DNA of 64,000 bases from Lactuca virosa (Eukaryota > Streptophyta > Magnoliopsida > Asterales > Asteraceae): assembly GCA_928212115.1 (NCBI GenBank), contig CAKMRJ010004445.1, positions 4,422,055-4,486,054 on the forward strand, read 5' to 3'. This document shows positions 10,617 through 22,902 of this stretch, piece after piece. How positions within the stretch are numbered: the stretch's first letter is position 1; each line of letters opens with the position of its first letter. The position numbers and the translations under genes are program-made. The notes under the pieces were generated by a model. It saw nothing but the letters and a program-made list of their open reading frames with translations, did not search any database and was not told where the DNA came from.

Positions 10617-10671
10617 CAAATATTCTATAGCTTGGATTACGGCATCCCTCTTCCAAGTTATAAAATATTGT
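10617..10671 (+). other. Type II conserved-loop hairpin, copy 1
   Basis: The stem is TATTCTATAGCTTGG (10621-10635) with CCAAGTTATAAAATA (10653-10667), with one mismatch and one G-U. The loop is ATTACGGCATCCCTCTT. It lies about 100 bases before the gag start codon. Confidence 0.75.
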
Positions 10672-10751
10672 GTTGGGTGCTAGCCTTAATATTTCATATT
10701 GAGTGTTATATTAAGGACTTTAAATCAACTATCTTGAATATCTCCCAAAAG

Positions 10752-10958
10752 ATGTCTAGTTCAGACATCTATGATCATCCCGAATCTCTTGGAACTTCAC
10801 TTCCTCCACCTCCTCCAATTATTCTCCCTAACCCACAAGTTCTTGAAAAGTTTAAGGTCACTCAAGCCCTATTGGCAAGCAAAGGTCTATGTGTGATCAC
10901 ATCTTGGAGATGTAGTCACATATTGACAAGCCGGGAGAGTTGGGTGTCAAAGTCTTGA
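10752..10958 (+). pseudogene. Copia 1 gag, N-terminal fragment
   Basis: A frame starting MSSSDIYDHPES, followed by a proline run and a VLEKFKVTQALLASK segment, resembles the start of copia Gag proteins of Asteraceae as I recall them. It stops after 68 residues. Gag-like codons appear to continue for a few hundred bases in shifted frames (to about 11330). The start follows a short AAAAG stretch, comparable to the gag starts of copia 2 and copia 3. Gag would form the particle and package the RNA, but this copy cannot. Confidence 0.55.
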
Positions 10959-11526
10959 GAAAGTTGGTGGCTCAACTACTTTCTAAGTCACATAGTGAGT
11001 TCCTTTGGGACTCCTATGAAACAGACTATGACAAGACCCTTAATGATCTTATCTATTTGCTAAGATCAACTTCCTAAAACTTTATGGACATTGACAATGA
11101 TGACATTGGATATCAAGTAAAGCTCCCTCTTCCCAAAGAAAAGGGACCGGCCATAGTCAACTCGGTTGACCAAATGGTAAAGAGAGAGGCTAAGTCTTAG
11201 ATAGTCCCATTATCAAGGGTCCATTGCCAAAGGAAGGGGCATTGGTTGTGAAGCTGCCAAATTTACCTAAGGATGTTAAAGTCAATAAGTTTGACTATAC
11301 TTCAGGTAAAGTACATTGTCTAACCTATTAAGTTCCTACTTGGAGATTCTTATTACATGATGTGACTGGGTCACATGTTGATGTTTGAAGAATCAAAGAA
11401 AAGTGAAGAAACTTAAAGAAAGAATATGCTGAATCTGATCGCGTAGATGGATTTCTATCGTATAGTTTGAAGATCGGATTCTTGAGCTACTTCTTAGGAG
11501 TTATGATATATTGCTTAGGAATAGAT

Positions 11527-11661
11527 AACAACAAAGTTTTCATGTGCTTTTGCACTGTAAGGATAGTTTTTTCCGCAAAGTTTTTAAAATAAAAAGAAAA
11601 TTTTTGATTTTATTTATTTTAAAATATCCTTACAATGGCATTTGTGAAAATCTTTGTTGCT
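11527..11661 (+). other. Long imperfect inverted repeat in copia 1
   Basis: The outer arms AACAACAAAG and CTTTGTTGCTT, the middle arms GTAAGGATA (11557-11565) and TATCCTTAC (11625-11633), and the inner TTAAAATAAA and TTTATTTTAA form a stem of about 135 nt with bulges. Confidence 0.65.
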
Positions 11662-12914
11662 TATAAGATTCCATTAAGAGCAAGAGTGGAAATATGAATT
11701 CGATTCTTTCATTTGTGGTAGTGTCCAAATTTACGAAATAAGGAAAGATTCTCATCACCCAAGTTTCAGTTGGATAGAAACTTGGAATCATGCAAGTTGT
11801 ATAGTATGATGAATGAGAATTTTCAACTTTGGAAAATTAAGACTAGTTCCTTGTTCACATGTATATGTGAGTCAAGCGAGGGACTAAGGGATTGAGTACA
11901 CATTCTTGTGCACTGATCAAGTCCACCATAAAAGATCGATAAGACTATTCGTCATGATTTAAAGGCTTAGTAAATATGATTATACTTACAAGCTTAAGTA
12001 TAATTCTGAGACATTGGAAAAGTTTCAATGTATGACAGAACGAATGAGAAGAATCGAATTAGGCAGAAGGATAAAAGTTTCTCAAATCTAAAAAGATGGG
12101 AGAGTACTTTAGTATCATGTTTTAAGATCATCTTAATGATTTTGAGACCTTATCACAATTCATCCTCTAAGTGCATTCTGATAGTTAAGAAGAGGAGTTA
12201 TGAATTGTTGAAGTGGTTAAATCAAGAAGATGATTCATACATCGTTCCAAAAACAATTCTTAGAGTTATACTCTAAGATTGTAACTTGAGTGACATGTCT
12301 TAAAAGATGTTTAAAAAACACTTGTCAAATGTAAGAGTAAAAGTTTTCTACTCTTGTACATTTGAAATTGGTAATTTGTGATGTTTTAGATAAAACAAAG
12401 ATCAACTAAGGCCAATTGTGTTAAGTGTATGTCTTGATTAGAATCCACACTATCTCTTGAATATTTGGCAAGAAAGTCTTATAGGCCAAGGAGACAGTGG
12501 GAGTCTAAAAGATCCTGAAAGGGTTTCAAGAAGTAATCAAGAATAAAAACCTGTATTTCATCACTAGCACACAACTAGAGGTTTATAACCTATCGTGTTG
12601 ACATATTCGGTGCCCATTCTAGTTAAAGTTGGCTTTGCATAGGAGTTCTGAAAGTTCTCAATTGGTTGCGTAACAACTTGGAAGCAATGACAGGCCCTGT
12701 ACTGCCAGGTGGCAAGAAGTGAAGATTGCATAAGTTCAGTCCATATGAGTTTGGATTTGTCATTATCCTTGTCTTGTGACTATGGTTTTGACGATTCACA
12801 TGGATAAGAACACATACACCATAAAATCTAAGGGTCATAAGGTTTCTCTCCGATTCATGAAAATGATGGTGAGGAAACACTTCCACCAAGTAGATTTGAA
12901 GCAGATGGCAAAAG

Positions 12915-12975
12915 GTCTAAACAATTGAGACTATGATTACGGCATCCCTTTTCATATTTCTGAAATTGTTTAGAC
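12915..12975 (+). other. Type II conserved-loop hairpin, copy 2
   Basis: The outer stem GTCTAAACAATT (12915-12926) with AATTGTTTAGAC (12964-12975) is perfect. The inner stem TATGA/TCATA flanks the conserved TTACGGCATCCC loop. The stem sequence is unrelated to that of copy 1. Confidence 0.8.
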
Positions 12976-13403
12976 ACACATGCATGCTATCTAAGGAAAG
13001 GTGTATGATTTTGATAAAGTTTTATCAAAGCATCTCGTATCAGAAATCTGAACTTTGGTAAGAAAGTCAATAAAGTATTGATTTCTAGAAGTCCAGCTGA
13101 TTTCTGAGTACATGTCAAAGCTAGTGGGAGCATAAGTGTTATGCTAATAATCATCATGTTAGTGGGAGCATGATAATTATTGTTAGTGTTGCAAGTTAGA
13201 AATGTTAATTATAGAAAATAAAAGTTTCAATTCGTGAGGCTGCAGGGATTGAAAAAGTTGTTTTGGTATAATTAAGGGAGAGGAAATTATACTTCATTTT
13301 AATTCTAAAAGGCTTAGATTGAGATTTTAATCATCTTAGTCAAGAATATATATATGAATTTTATGTTGGTTTGGTTCAACTTAAGAAAATTCTATATATT
13401 GCG

Positions 13404-13458
13404 TTCTCAAAATTCGATTATGATTACGGCATCCCTCTTCATAGTCAAATTTTGAGAA
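13404..13458 (+). other. Type II conserved-loop hairpin, copy 3
   Basis: The outer stem TTCTCAAAATT (13404-13414) with AATTTTGAGAA (13448-13458) is perfect. The inner stem GATTATGA/TCATAGTC has one G-U pair. The loop is TTACGGCATCCCTCT. Confidence 0.8.
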
Positions 13459-15107
13459 TATGGCAAACAAAAAATATTATGGCAAAAGACTGGTCTAGAA
13501 CCATGTCTTTATGTGAAACATCATGAATCGTGTCCCATTTACTTTGGGTACAAGATCGATTACATGTGCTATAATATTTATCCTTTCCGAATTTTCCAAA
13601 TGCCTTGGGGCGTTAAGGAGGAAAATGTCGAGAATTGGATATGACTAAAGTGATTAAGCAATTGTCGAGGACAATCTAAGGTTTACCAAAGATTGGTTGC
13701 TCAAGGACAGTTGGAAGTATAGTGTTAACTTTGGAAGGACCATATTGACCTAATCTGAAAAGAGGCAACTCTTGTTCAGAAGGGGTAGTCAAAATGGGAA
13801 TATGGAGTTGTCTCCATAGGTGGAAGTTATCTGTGTAAGATTAGAAAAAAACTTAATGCAAGAAGCATGTTCAAAGCTATGTACTTTTAATATGAGACTT
13901 AATTTCCATGAAGTTGATCTTCATTGGAATGCCCTGTAATGATTGTTGACAAGTTTTGTGACTTTGTACACATTCATTACAAGAGGGTCAGTGCATATAA
14001 GTTTAAAATCTAAATAGATTTCGATAAATGATAGGAATTTGGAATTCTTTTTTTTTTCATAACGATTTGGGAGTGTGAAAAGAGAATCAATGAAATTATG
14101 TTCAATCGATCTAGTTCACAAAGTAAGGATCATAGACAAACATAGAGTACATACTTGGTGTATGGAAAAGCTATTGTTTAAGAAAAACATAGTGTACATG
14201 CTTGGAGCATGGGACAACTAGTGTTTTTAATTCAAGTATAAAGTTGATAAAACCGAAACAATGAATAATGAGTAATCAGTATGGTGATAATAAAAGTGTT
14301 TATTTATATTCATAGGGTTTGATACCATAGTTGATGCATTTATTCTTATGTTTCACTTTGCATGTTTTGACTTCCATAATAACTAGGTTATTCATTCGGA
14401 ATGACTAAGTTATTCAAACCATCCACAGTCGGTCATATGTTGGGAAGTAGATATGAATCAAGACTGTCATGGGTTGGCTTGTAGAGGTCCAAGTTGGTGG
14501 ACAAAGTTGTGCTACAACACTCATGAGTGCTCATAAGTTCTGAGTATTGGATTCAACCCGCGCTCATTTGAATCACTTCATGGATTTTATCACGAGTGAT
14601 CATGAGACGATAATATCTTATATTCTTCAAACCTAGAGATATGAGTTGTTACTATGAGTTGATAGTACATTGATTGCACGAAAACGCATTGGTAACTCGA
14701 TGTTATAAAACGTGCCTTTGTGTATGATTCAACAAGTAGCAGAACAAGCCATATGAGTCGAAGTTTATCCGTTCCTTTTACCTTCGGGATAAAAGCGATA
14801 TCTGTGGGCCCCTCGATGATTTAATGATGACACATGAGTGCTTTGCCAAGCCAGGACTGATTTGATTTGTTCAATCAGTCAGTCGTCATAAATCGGAAAT
14901 CGGGAAACAACAAATGTACAGAGAGAATGATTATAATCCATGTCTCAGTCCATATGATATCTAGAATGGAGAAATATATGATCCCTTATCTAATGGACAA
15001 GTCATTCACAAGGTCAGAGTTCGACAACGGCTTTAAGAGCTACGATTGCCAGTTAGGTTTTGAAGTCATACTCAATAATAGTTTTTAGACTTATCCAAGT
15101 GGGAGAC

Positions 15108-15854
15108 TGTTGGATTAATGTCTAAGTCCATAACTATATTTGGTATGTACTTGACCCGACCCGGCATGGTCCATTTGGGTTGCACTTCACCGACACAATT
15201 TATATGGATAATCTTTTGAGAATAGTATATTTATGATTTATATTAATATATTATAAGTTCTAATATATTAATATGGAATCATATTATTTAATTTGTATTG
15301 ATCAAGACTTAATTTAGAATTAATTAAGTGATCAAAATGAACTAATTAAATATGGACTCTTATATATATATGGAATGGGCCAAGTTCATTTAGCTTGGGC
15401 TAAGCTTTCATAGATAGTCCATGGAGTGTGTAACCCATGGATCATATGAAATGAAAGGTCATGGGTTTAACCCTAGTCTCCACACTATATAAAAATGTCC
15501 TTGGTTGGTGAAATTGGCACTAGTGTGGGTACACTAAGAGGGCTAGCCGATTTCACTAGAGAGAACCAAAGTATTCTTATTCTCAAAGTCTTCCAAGGTG
15601 GTTTTGGTGATTTGTGATTCCATTTGAGGCTTCCACACTATTGGGGCTAAGCTCTTAAAGCTTGAAGATATCAAGCTACACCAAAAAGGTATGTCATCTA
15701 ACTAGTCTTTGTAGTATAGTTGCCTCATAGTATGCTAGTTAGGATTAAAGCCTTGGAAAGTTCTTATTTGCATGTATAATAGAGAAAACATAGATCCAAG
15801 GTTTATAGGGTTGCATGTACACCATAGGAGTGTTAGAATGCTCAAAACCCAACA
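15108..15854 (+). repeat. Copia 1 3' LTR
   Basis: 747 bp, starting TGTTGGATTAATG directly after the purine tract and ending CCCAACA. It matches the 5' LTR over its whole length. Confidence 0.95.
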
Positions 15855-16009
15855 AGAGTTATATAAAATTGAATTGAAATCGACTTAGAATTGGTGGGAC
15901 CACCTCATCTCCTGCTCCTTGTTTGGTTGTGGACCTAGGGCAGACCCATTATATTCAACGGTTTATTTAACTAAATTTTATATAACTTATATATGCTGGG
16001 TGATTATAG
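15855..16009 (+). other. Type I hairpin copy 2, right part
   Basis: Stem GTTATATAAAATT (15858-15870) with AATTTTATATAAC (15974-15986) is a perfect 13 bp. The loop core CCTTGTTTGGTTGTGG is at 15917-15932. The 3' halves of the outer stems end at 16009; their partners are at 8094-8122, across the copia 1 insertion. Confidence 0.8.
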
Positions 16010-16457
16010 AAGGTATCTATGGGTCTTTCTATGGTACATTACCGCATAACATAGGAGCATTCATTTCACACTTAATAAAGAAAATATTGGATTTTCTGGA
16101 AACATACTCTGTCGCTTTTACAAGGAAAACAGTTTCTTCCTCAAACAAAACTCTTATGAACTCACCAACTTAATTGTTGACACTTTTCAAAACTACTTGT
16201 ATTCTCAGGAAATCAGTGAAACAGGAAACCAACAGCATTTTGAGGATGAGGCGTTAAATCGTCAAACAGTTCATTTTGGCATCATAATGTAATTGATTTT
16301 GAAACATGTAAACAAATACTATGATGTAACCTTTTCAATTATATTTATGATGGTTGTATTTACTTTGAGCACTATTATACTCGTTGTTGTGATACTATAC
16401 ATGAAGTCCTCCACCCCCGGACGTTTCCGCCATCCTTGGTTTGGGGGTGTGACAGAT

Positions 16458-16469
16458 TGGTATCAGAGC
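16458..16469 (+). other. Primer binding site of gag-only gypsy
   Basis: TGGTATCAGAGC lies three bases after the LTR end at 16454. It is complementary to initiator Met tRNA. Confidence 0.95.
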
Positions 16470-16913
16470 ATTGTTTATAGTGAACTAAGTATATCGAACC
16501 ACATAAGATATACAAACTATAAATGCATTGGGACTAAAGTCTCTGATTAAACATTTTCAAAAGACTATACTTTTAGAGATAAATAGTTTCGTATTAAAAG
16601 TATACATGCATGCATACATACTAAGGTCAGCATCATACTAGAAGAAACAAAAGTTGTGATTGTTGAATGGCACAAGTATGCTTGGGGATGTATGGTCAGA
16701 TCTGGGAATGACATAGCCTGATCAACTATGTCTAACCCAGAAGTGATTAGCATATGCCCGGGAATGGTTGTGGTGTGGCAAGAAGTCTAAAAACTTACCA
16801 ACTCTATCTACAAACAAACATTGAAAAACATAAGTCAAACATTTAAAATACTATAGGAGTATTTTGTGCTACTATAACCAACTTATGTGAAAACTAAAGA
16901 CCCCTGTTAGTAG
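16470..16913 (+). other. 5' UTR segment, noncoding
   Basis: No supported frame. It contains a near-palindrome around ATGCATGCATAC (about 16604). The segment 16650-16800 is recognisably homologous to the minus strand of 56450-56610 in gypsy A'. Confidence 0.6.
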
Positions 16914-17100
16914 GTCTATAATGACTGAGTGCATACGCTAAGGTTATACATAATTAAAGATATTATAGACTCAGAATCTATGACTATTGCTCTACTTCCT
17001 ATTCCCTTGTTTGGTTGTGGACTTAGAGTAGAGTCATTTATTCGAAGGTCTATTCTATCTCAGATTATGTATAACTGGTATGCACTATGTGATTATAGAC
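16914..17100 (+). other. Type I conserved-loop hairpin, copy 3
   Basis: This is the clearest copy. Stems are GTCTATAAT (16914-16922) with ATTATAGAC (17092-17100), AGTGCATAC (16928-16936) with GTATGCACT (17078-17086), and GTTATACATAAT (16943-16954) with ATTATGTATAAC (17064-17075), all perfect. Inner stems include ATAGAC/GTCTAT and CTCTAC/GTAGAG. The loop core is at 17005-17020. Confidence 0.85.
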
Positions 17101-17429
17101 GTGACTAATAAGGATCACCCCTATAAGTAATTATAGGATTAGACGTCTATTAATTATCTCTTCTACCCCTATTCTCGCACGAGCAACGTGATGGGTAAAT
17201 CTTAACGCCCGTACAAAACCTACTTCTACCCACTACCATAACTCCGTCTCAGGGACGTTAGCAGAAACACCGAGAATAGTTCAGTAAAGTGCGAAATTTA
17301 TACGTATGTATATAAATGGTAAGGATATAACTAGAGTATATCAATAAAAATTGGCATGCATTTTTTTTCAGTGGGAGTTTACCACATATTTCATAACCTG
17401 GTATTACAAACGATTTGCTTATGGTAACT
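17101..17429 (+). other. 5' UTR between hairpins, noncoding
   Basis: AT-rich; no supported frame or repeat seen. Confidence 0.5.
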
Positions 17430-17609
17430 CTAAGATTACTTAATGTATACCTCAAGGTTATGTGTAATTAAGAGACGATCGGCTTAGAAATGGTGAGTCC
17501 GCCTTAGGTCCTGTTCCTTGTTTGGTTGTGGACTTAGGGCAGACTCATTAAGTTCAACGACCTATTAAACTTTAATTACACACAACTGGTATACATTGGG
17601 TGATCTTAG
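17430..17609 (+). other. Type I conserved-loop hairpin, copy 4
   Basis: Stems are CTAAGATTAC (17430-17439) with GTGATCTTAG (17600-17609, one G-U), AATGTATAC (17442-17450) with GTATACATT (17589-17597, perfect), GTTATGTGTAATTAA (17457-17471) with TTAATTACACACAAC (17572-17586, one mismatch), and GAGTCCGCCTTAGG with CTTAGGGCAGACTC (one mismatch, two G-U). The loop core is at 17516-17531. The gag start follows about 220 bases later. Confidence 0.85.
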
Positions 17610-17831
17610 GAGTGGATCGGGCATGGAACAAATCACAAGATTACAATCGAGTCATTTCTACTAAATTCATAAGTTTATTTATATAAACCTCTGCTATGAA
17701 TTGTTTTCCACATTCGAAAAATCGGGAAATACTATACTTGAAAACTAATAACCTAGTTTTACGACGCCCGACTAATAACCATTACTAAAAGACTTATACT
17801 CATTTCGTCTTTGAAATTCTATAACAGAAAG

Positions 17832-19037
17832 ATGCCGCCTCGAAGGTCTGTTAGACGCACTAGCGGAACGCAAACAAATCCACCACCGCCGCCTCCCCAA
17901 TATGATCCTGTTATGTTCCAAGCTGCGGTCACGGCCGCGGTGGCAGCTGCTATGTCCCAAATCAGCACTGATGGTGCAGGACGGACAGGGAGCGGTACTA
18001 ATAACTCCACTCAAGGAGATAGCCAATGGCGTTTTAGAGAATGCTCCTTTAAAGACTTCACCAATGCCAGACCCGATTAATTCAATGGCAGCGGGGGAGT
18101 CATCGATTTGATGCAGTGGTTCGAAAAGACCGAGTCTGTCTTCGAGATCTGTGCGTGCCCCGAAGCAATCAAAGTCAAATTCGCAGCTCGCACTTTCTCC
18201 GGCCGGGCCCTTACTTGGTGGAACGGCCACGTTAAGTCGCTGACGCTTTCAGTGGCTAACTCGATGAGTTGGGAGGACTTGAAGGCAAGGATGCTGAAAG
18301 AGTATTGCCCAAGGGGCGAGGTGCAAAAGCTAGAGCAAGAACTGTGGAACCTCAAAATGACAGACTCTGACCTTGCAACCTATACCGTCCGATTCTGTGA
18401 TCTAGCACTCCTTTGTCCCGCTATGGTCACCCCGGAAAACAAAAAGTTGGAGCGATACCTCTGGGGATTGTCCCCCCAAATTCAAGATAGCGTGTTGGCC
18501 TCAAGACCAACTACCTTTGAGAGTGCCAAGGAATTGGCACAACAACTCATAGACCATCGTGCCAGCCATGACACTACGACAGCCACCCTGGATCAAGCAA
18601 GAGGAGGAAACAACAAAAGGAAGTTCTAGGACAACAGGAAGGACCAACCAGCCCAGGACTTCACTAAGAAGCAACAGATCGTTGCTGTTCATGCTGCCAC
18701 AACCCTCGCCACGCCAGCACCCATAAAACAATACGCTGGAACCCTTCCGAAATGCAACGAGTGTAACTTCCATCACACTGGGGCTTGCCGAGAGATGCAT
18801 TGCAAAAATTGCAACAGAAAGGGGCACACTGTCCGTTTCTGTAAGGCACCAGTGCGACTCATCAACCAGGTCCCTGGCACTGGAGTAAGCCCACCCTGTT
18901 ACAAGTGCGACGAAACATGACACTTTAAAAGGGTCTGCCCAAGAGCACGAAATGCCGGTGATGGTGGAAGGGTGCTCGCGATCACCGCAGGAGAGACCAC
19001 CCCGGAACCGCCCGTAAATATCAGTACGTGTTTCTAA
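17832..19037 (+). pseudogene. Gag of the gag-only gypsy
   Basis: The frame starts MPPRRSVRRTSG, the first ATG of the frame that carries Gag homology. It continues through a proline run, an alanine-rich helix, a capsid domain typical of Ty3 retrotransposon Gag (FSGRALTWWNGHV, about residues 120-132) and two CCHC zinc knuckles near 18790-18930. In one frame there are stops at 18078-18080, 18627-18629 and 18918-18920, the last inside the second knuckle, and the frame ends at 19035-19037. No pol follows. Gag forms the virus-like particle in the cytoplasm and packages RNA; with three stops this copy is not functional. Confidence 0.85.
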
Positions 19038-19179
19038 CATCGACGTTTAAATTTTAAATTTCTTTTATTACTAAAACTAGCATCGATTAAAGTATATCAA
19101 CCATAAATCTCGAGAACACGACAAAACCCAAATAAGTCTTATCATCTATATAAAAACGCAGGTTTTTTACTAGTGAATC

Positions 19180-19355
19180 TATGATGGCTAGTGTAAACAT
19201 TATGGTCATATATCATTAAGATTCTATGGACTTAGAATGTGTGATTCCGCCTCATTTCCTGTTCCTTGTTTGGTTGTGGGCTTAAGGCGGGGTCACCCAT
19301 CCGAATGCCCTTGCAATCTTAATGATATACGACTAGTTTACACCAAGCGATTATA
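19180..19355 (+). other. Type I conserved-loop hairpin, copy 5
   Basis: This is the counterpart of copy 1 in the 3' UTR, with the loop core at 19264-19279. Relative to copy 1, the inner stem has GTGATTCCGCCT in place of GTGACTCCGCCT, which replaces a C-G pair with a G-U pair and keeps the helix. Confidence 0.8.
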
Positions 19356-19676
19356 AAAGATCTGGTAGGACTTATAATGCAAATTTCGTCACAAATTGTT
19401 GAAACATTCGTAATGCTAGAACTCGCTAACTACATTATAAAATATTCATAGTAGTAATACCAAGGAATAAAACAGGGAGCATAAAGGCACACATTGAATA
19501 CACTATCATTCCAAAACAATAACTCTTTTTAAATCGACTCAGCTCAAGTTACAATAAGAAATTCCAAGGTCGTCATTTAACATCAGGCGGCTTGTTCCCC
19601 ACCATAATCAATTTCTTGTACTACGAAAAGTTCCCCCATCTTTCCTCCAAATTCTTGAAGTCCCAGTCGAAACACT
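19356..19676 (+). other. 3' UTR of gag-only gypsy, noncoding
   Basis: AT-rich and near-identical to 4687-5008. No frame or motif seen. Confidence 0.6.
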
Positions 19677-19693
19677 AATTTCGGGACGAAATT
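19677..19693 (+). other. Pre-LTR palindrome, copy 3
   Basis: AATTTCG-GGA-CGAAATT, followed by the polypurine tract and the 3' LTR at 19713. Confidence 0.75.
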
Positions 19694-20039
19694 CTTTCTA
19701 ACGGGGGGATGATGTGACAACCGTCAATTTTTGGATAAGTCAAACCGGTCAACTCATCTAACCCTTGTATATTAGGGTTTCCATTATGTTTCTTATTGTA
19801 CAACTCGCAATCTAATAAAAGTATCACTTAGAGTTTTCACGTGTTCGGAAATTCTAAACCCTAATCAGGGCAAGTGATGAAACTACTCGATAAAACATTA
19901 TTCCTTAACCCTCGGGGGCATATAACAATCATAACGAGACTTAACGAGGTTTACAAACCTTGCGTTACAAAGCCAAACACTCAAAAAGGTCACAAAAGAA
20001 GTCTCTCCCCTTTCTTTCACTCTATCTTTCTCTACCTCA

Positions 20040-20475
20040 AATCTCCCCCAAATCTCTCTAAGTATGTGAAATCTCTCCCAAATCTCTCTAAGTATGTGAA
20101 ATCTCTCCCAAATCTCTCCTAGTATATGAAATCTCTCCCAAATCACTCCAAGTATGTGAAATCTCTCCCAAATCTCTCTCTGAATGAGAAATCTCTCAAG
20201 TGTGTGAAATCTCTCCCAAATCCTCTCTGTATGAGAAATCTCTCAAGTGTGTGAAATCTCTCCCAAATCTCTCTCTGAATGAGAAATCTCTCCAAGTGTG
20301 TGTAATCTCTCCCAAATCTCTCTCTATATGAGAAATCTCTCCAAGTGTGTGAAATCTCTCCCAAATCTCTCTCTGAATGAGAAATCTCTCAAAGTGTGTG
20401 AAATCTCTCCCAAATCTCTCTCTGTATGAGAAATCTCTCCAAGTGTGTGAAATCTCTCCCAAATCTCTCTCATCT
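20040..20475 (+). repeat. 49-bp minisatellite, second LTR
   Basis: Same unit as 5395-5825, with fewer full units and several small deletions. Confidence 0.85.
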
Positions 20476-22315
20476 CTCTAATCATTCGGGGCATCCCGAC
20501 TCTAAATTTAATCGAAAACCGCTCGAAAACGGAAGTTTACGCGAAAAACAGCCTTAAGGAGCCGAACCCTCTTACGGAACCGAAACCTCTTAAGGAGCCG
20601 AACCCTCTTAAGGAGCCGAACATCCCTTAAGGAACCGAAACCTCCTGAGAACCGAAACCACCTCCTGAACCGAACCTGCTAAGGAACCGAACTTAACCTT
20701 CGGTCCGAGAGGCTACCTTCGGTCCGAGAAGACTACCTTCGATCCCTTCTGATGAGTCGCCTGCGAGACCTCTCGGTTCCCATATACAACCGAACCCTAC
20801 CTTCGGTTCTATGCTCCTAAGGAGCCGAACCTTCGCACCTTCGGTCCTGAATTTCAGATTTTATCAATTTGTACCCGATGTTCAATATTTTTAGCGTATT
20901 GAGCCCGTTTTTCGTGATTTTAACTCGGGATTTTCACCCAAACTCGTATTTTAACATAATAAACCCTAAATATTCATATTTTAATTATATTTTGGGGAAA
21001 ATCCTTGCCTAAGAATAAAATCTAGTAGGTAAGATTTATGAGTGGAGTGTTGACTTTGCCTTAGTGTATGACACAAGCAACCACCCCATACCCACTCAAT
21101 GACCAACCCTTGTCCTTCCACCGTACCTGGTCATCTCATTGTCCTTTCTCACCATTTTTCCAGCCACACTCTTGGTCAAAGGCTGGAAACCCTTATCCCT
21201 CCTCACATTTATCTTATTTCTCTCATTCTCCACCAAAGAACAAACTCCATTCTCTCTCACTTCTCTCTCTAAATTTCGAGATTTCAAGGCTGATTTTCAA
21301 GTTCTTCATCTACTTTTGGTAAGTAATATTATCCTTCATATGATTATTCCACCTCTTTCTACTCAAATCATAGGTTGCTTACACAAACTTCATCATATTT
21401 GTGTTAGTTCTTCGAATCTTCAAGCAATCTTCTAAGTGTTCTTGAGTTGAACACTACCTTTCTTTAACATCCACCCACTGAAATCACACAAGGTAAGTTC
21501 ATACCCCTACATTTTCATGTTTTCTTCAAGTTTTAGGGGGGGGGGGGGGGAATACAAGTTAAAACACCAAAAACTTAACTAAACTCAAACAACAGCTTTC
21601 ATAAGAAAAGTTGAGTCTTATTCACGGACTGTTTTGACTATCTTAAACTTAATATATTTCAAAACTGTTTAATATGCATATAGTTCAGGTTCATTCCTTT
21701 AACATAAATACTTGTACATCTCCATACGATGTTTCTACGATTTATGGTGATTTTTACAAAACTGCCTATCATTTTAGCAACGAATTCGGACCAGACTGTG
21801 AATATGAACATTTTAACACAAGTTAAAAACTTCTAAAAATCATAATAAAAATTATGAATGAACTAGACACATTTTGTGAACTCTCAGAATTTACGGATTC
21901 AGTTTTTGACTTCGTATGATTTTTCTAAAACAGTGTAGAAAGGTCAAAAACTAGTTAACAGCTTATAACTTGCATCACACTTTGTAACATGTTGAGCAAA
22001 GTGTTAATCTTTGAGAATTTCATATCTTACTTGTGTTTCTTGTTGTGGGATAATTGTATAACAGAAAATACTCACTGAATTTTAAGAATCCTCCATCATT
22101 ACCAAAAGTACAAAACAAGGCATGATAAACATAGTTATATTTTTACTATACATTCGACTTACATAGAAAATGGTTCTTATACACCACAAACAAACATGCT
22201 AAACTATAATAGGTATAGTTAGGTTGCATATACATTACAAACATGTTGATAAACTATAATAGGTGTAGTTTATGTTTCATTTACATTTCAAACTCCTTAC
22301 AAAGGACTTTCATTT

Positions 22316-22676
22316 ACGGGGTACAAATACAAAGTACCGGATTTACACAAAAAGGAGTACATTACAAAGTACCGGGTTTACACAAAAAAGGGTACAAATA
22401 CAAAGTACCGGGTTTACACAAAAAGGGGTACATTACAAAGTACCGGGTTTACACAAAAAGGGGTACAAATACAAAGTACCGGGTTTACACAAAACGGGGT
22501 ACAAATACAAAGTACCGGGTTTACACAAAAAGGGGTACAAATACAAAGTACCGGGTTTACACGAAACGGGGTACAAATACAAAGTACCGGGTTTACACAA
22601 AAAGGGGTACATTACAAAGTACCGGGTTTTCATATAAATGGGGTATGAATACAAAGTACCGGGTTTACACAAAATG
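22316..22676 (+). repeat. 36-bp minisatellite, second LTR
   Basis: Same GGGGTAC...GTACC unit as 7673-8040, with about ten units in a different order of length variants. Confidence 0.9.
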
Positions 22677-22723
22677 GTTTTATGGTATTAAAACTACATA
22701 TCATTAGAATCGTTAGTTTTCAG

Positions 22724-22902
22724 CTATAATTGCTAAGTGTATATGTTAGAGTTATATAAAATTGAATTGAAATCGACTTAGAATTGATGGGCCCAGCTCA
22801 TCTCTTGGTCCTTGTTTGGTTGTGCACCTAGGGCAGACCCATTATATTCAACGGTTTACTTAACTAAAGTTTATATAACTTGTATACGCTGGGTGATTAT
22901 AG
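22724..22902 (+). other. Type I conserved-loop hairpin, copy 6
   Basis: Uninterrupted counterpart of copy 2. Stems are CTATAAT/ATTATAG (outer), AGTGTATAT with GTATACGCT (two G-U pairs) and GTTATATAAA/TTTATATAAC. The loop core at 22810-22825 has one change, the last G to C. Confidence 0.8.

Larger units (their letters stand above)
10959..15094 (+). mobile_element. Copia 1 interior, degenerate pol and 3' UTR
   Basis: About 4.1 kb without a frame longer than about 90 codons. Scattered phrases look like copia protease and RT debris, but no catalytic motif can be read through. It contains a large inverted repeat (11527-11661) and two type II hairpins. From about 14330 onward it is the 3' UTR shared with copia 2. 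Confidence 0.7.
16455..19712 (+). mobile_element. Gag-only gypsy, complete internal region
   Basis: This 3258-bp internal region runs from a Met-type primer site to the polypurine tract, with LTRs of one family on both sides. It encodes gag only; no protease, RT, RNase H or integrase sequence is present between the gag end (about 19037) and the LTR. The 5' UTR (16470-17831) holds two type I hairpins and aligns in part with the gypsy A' 5' UTR near 56470-56620, so that family is a plausible source of trans-acting Pol. Confidence 0.85.
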
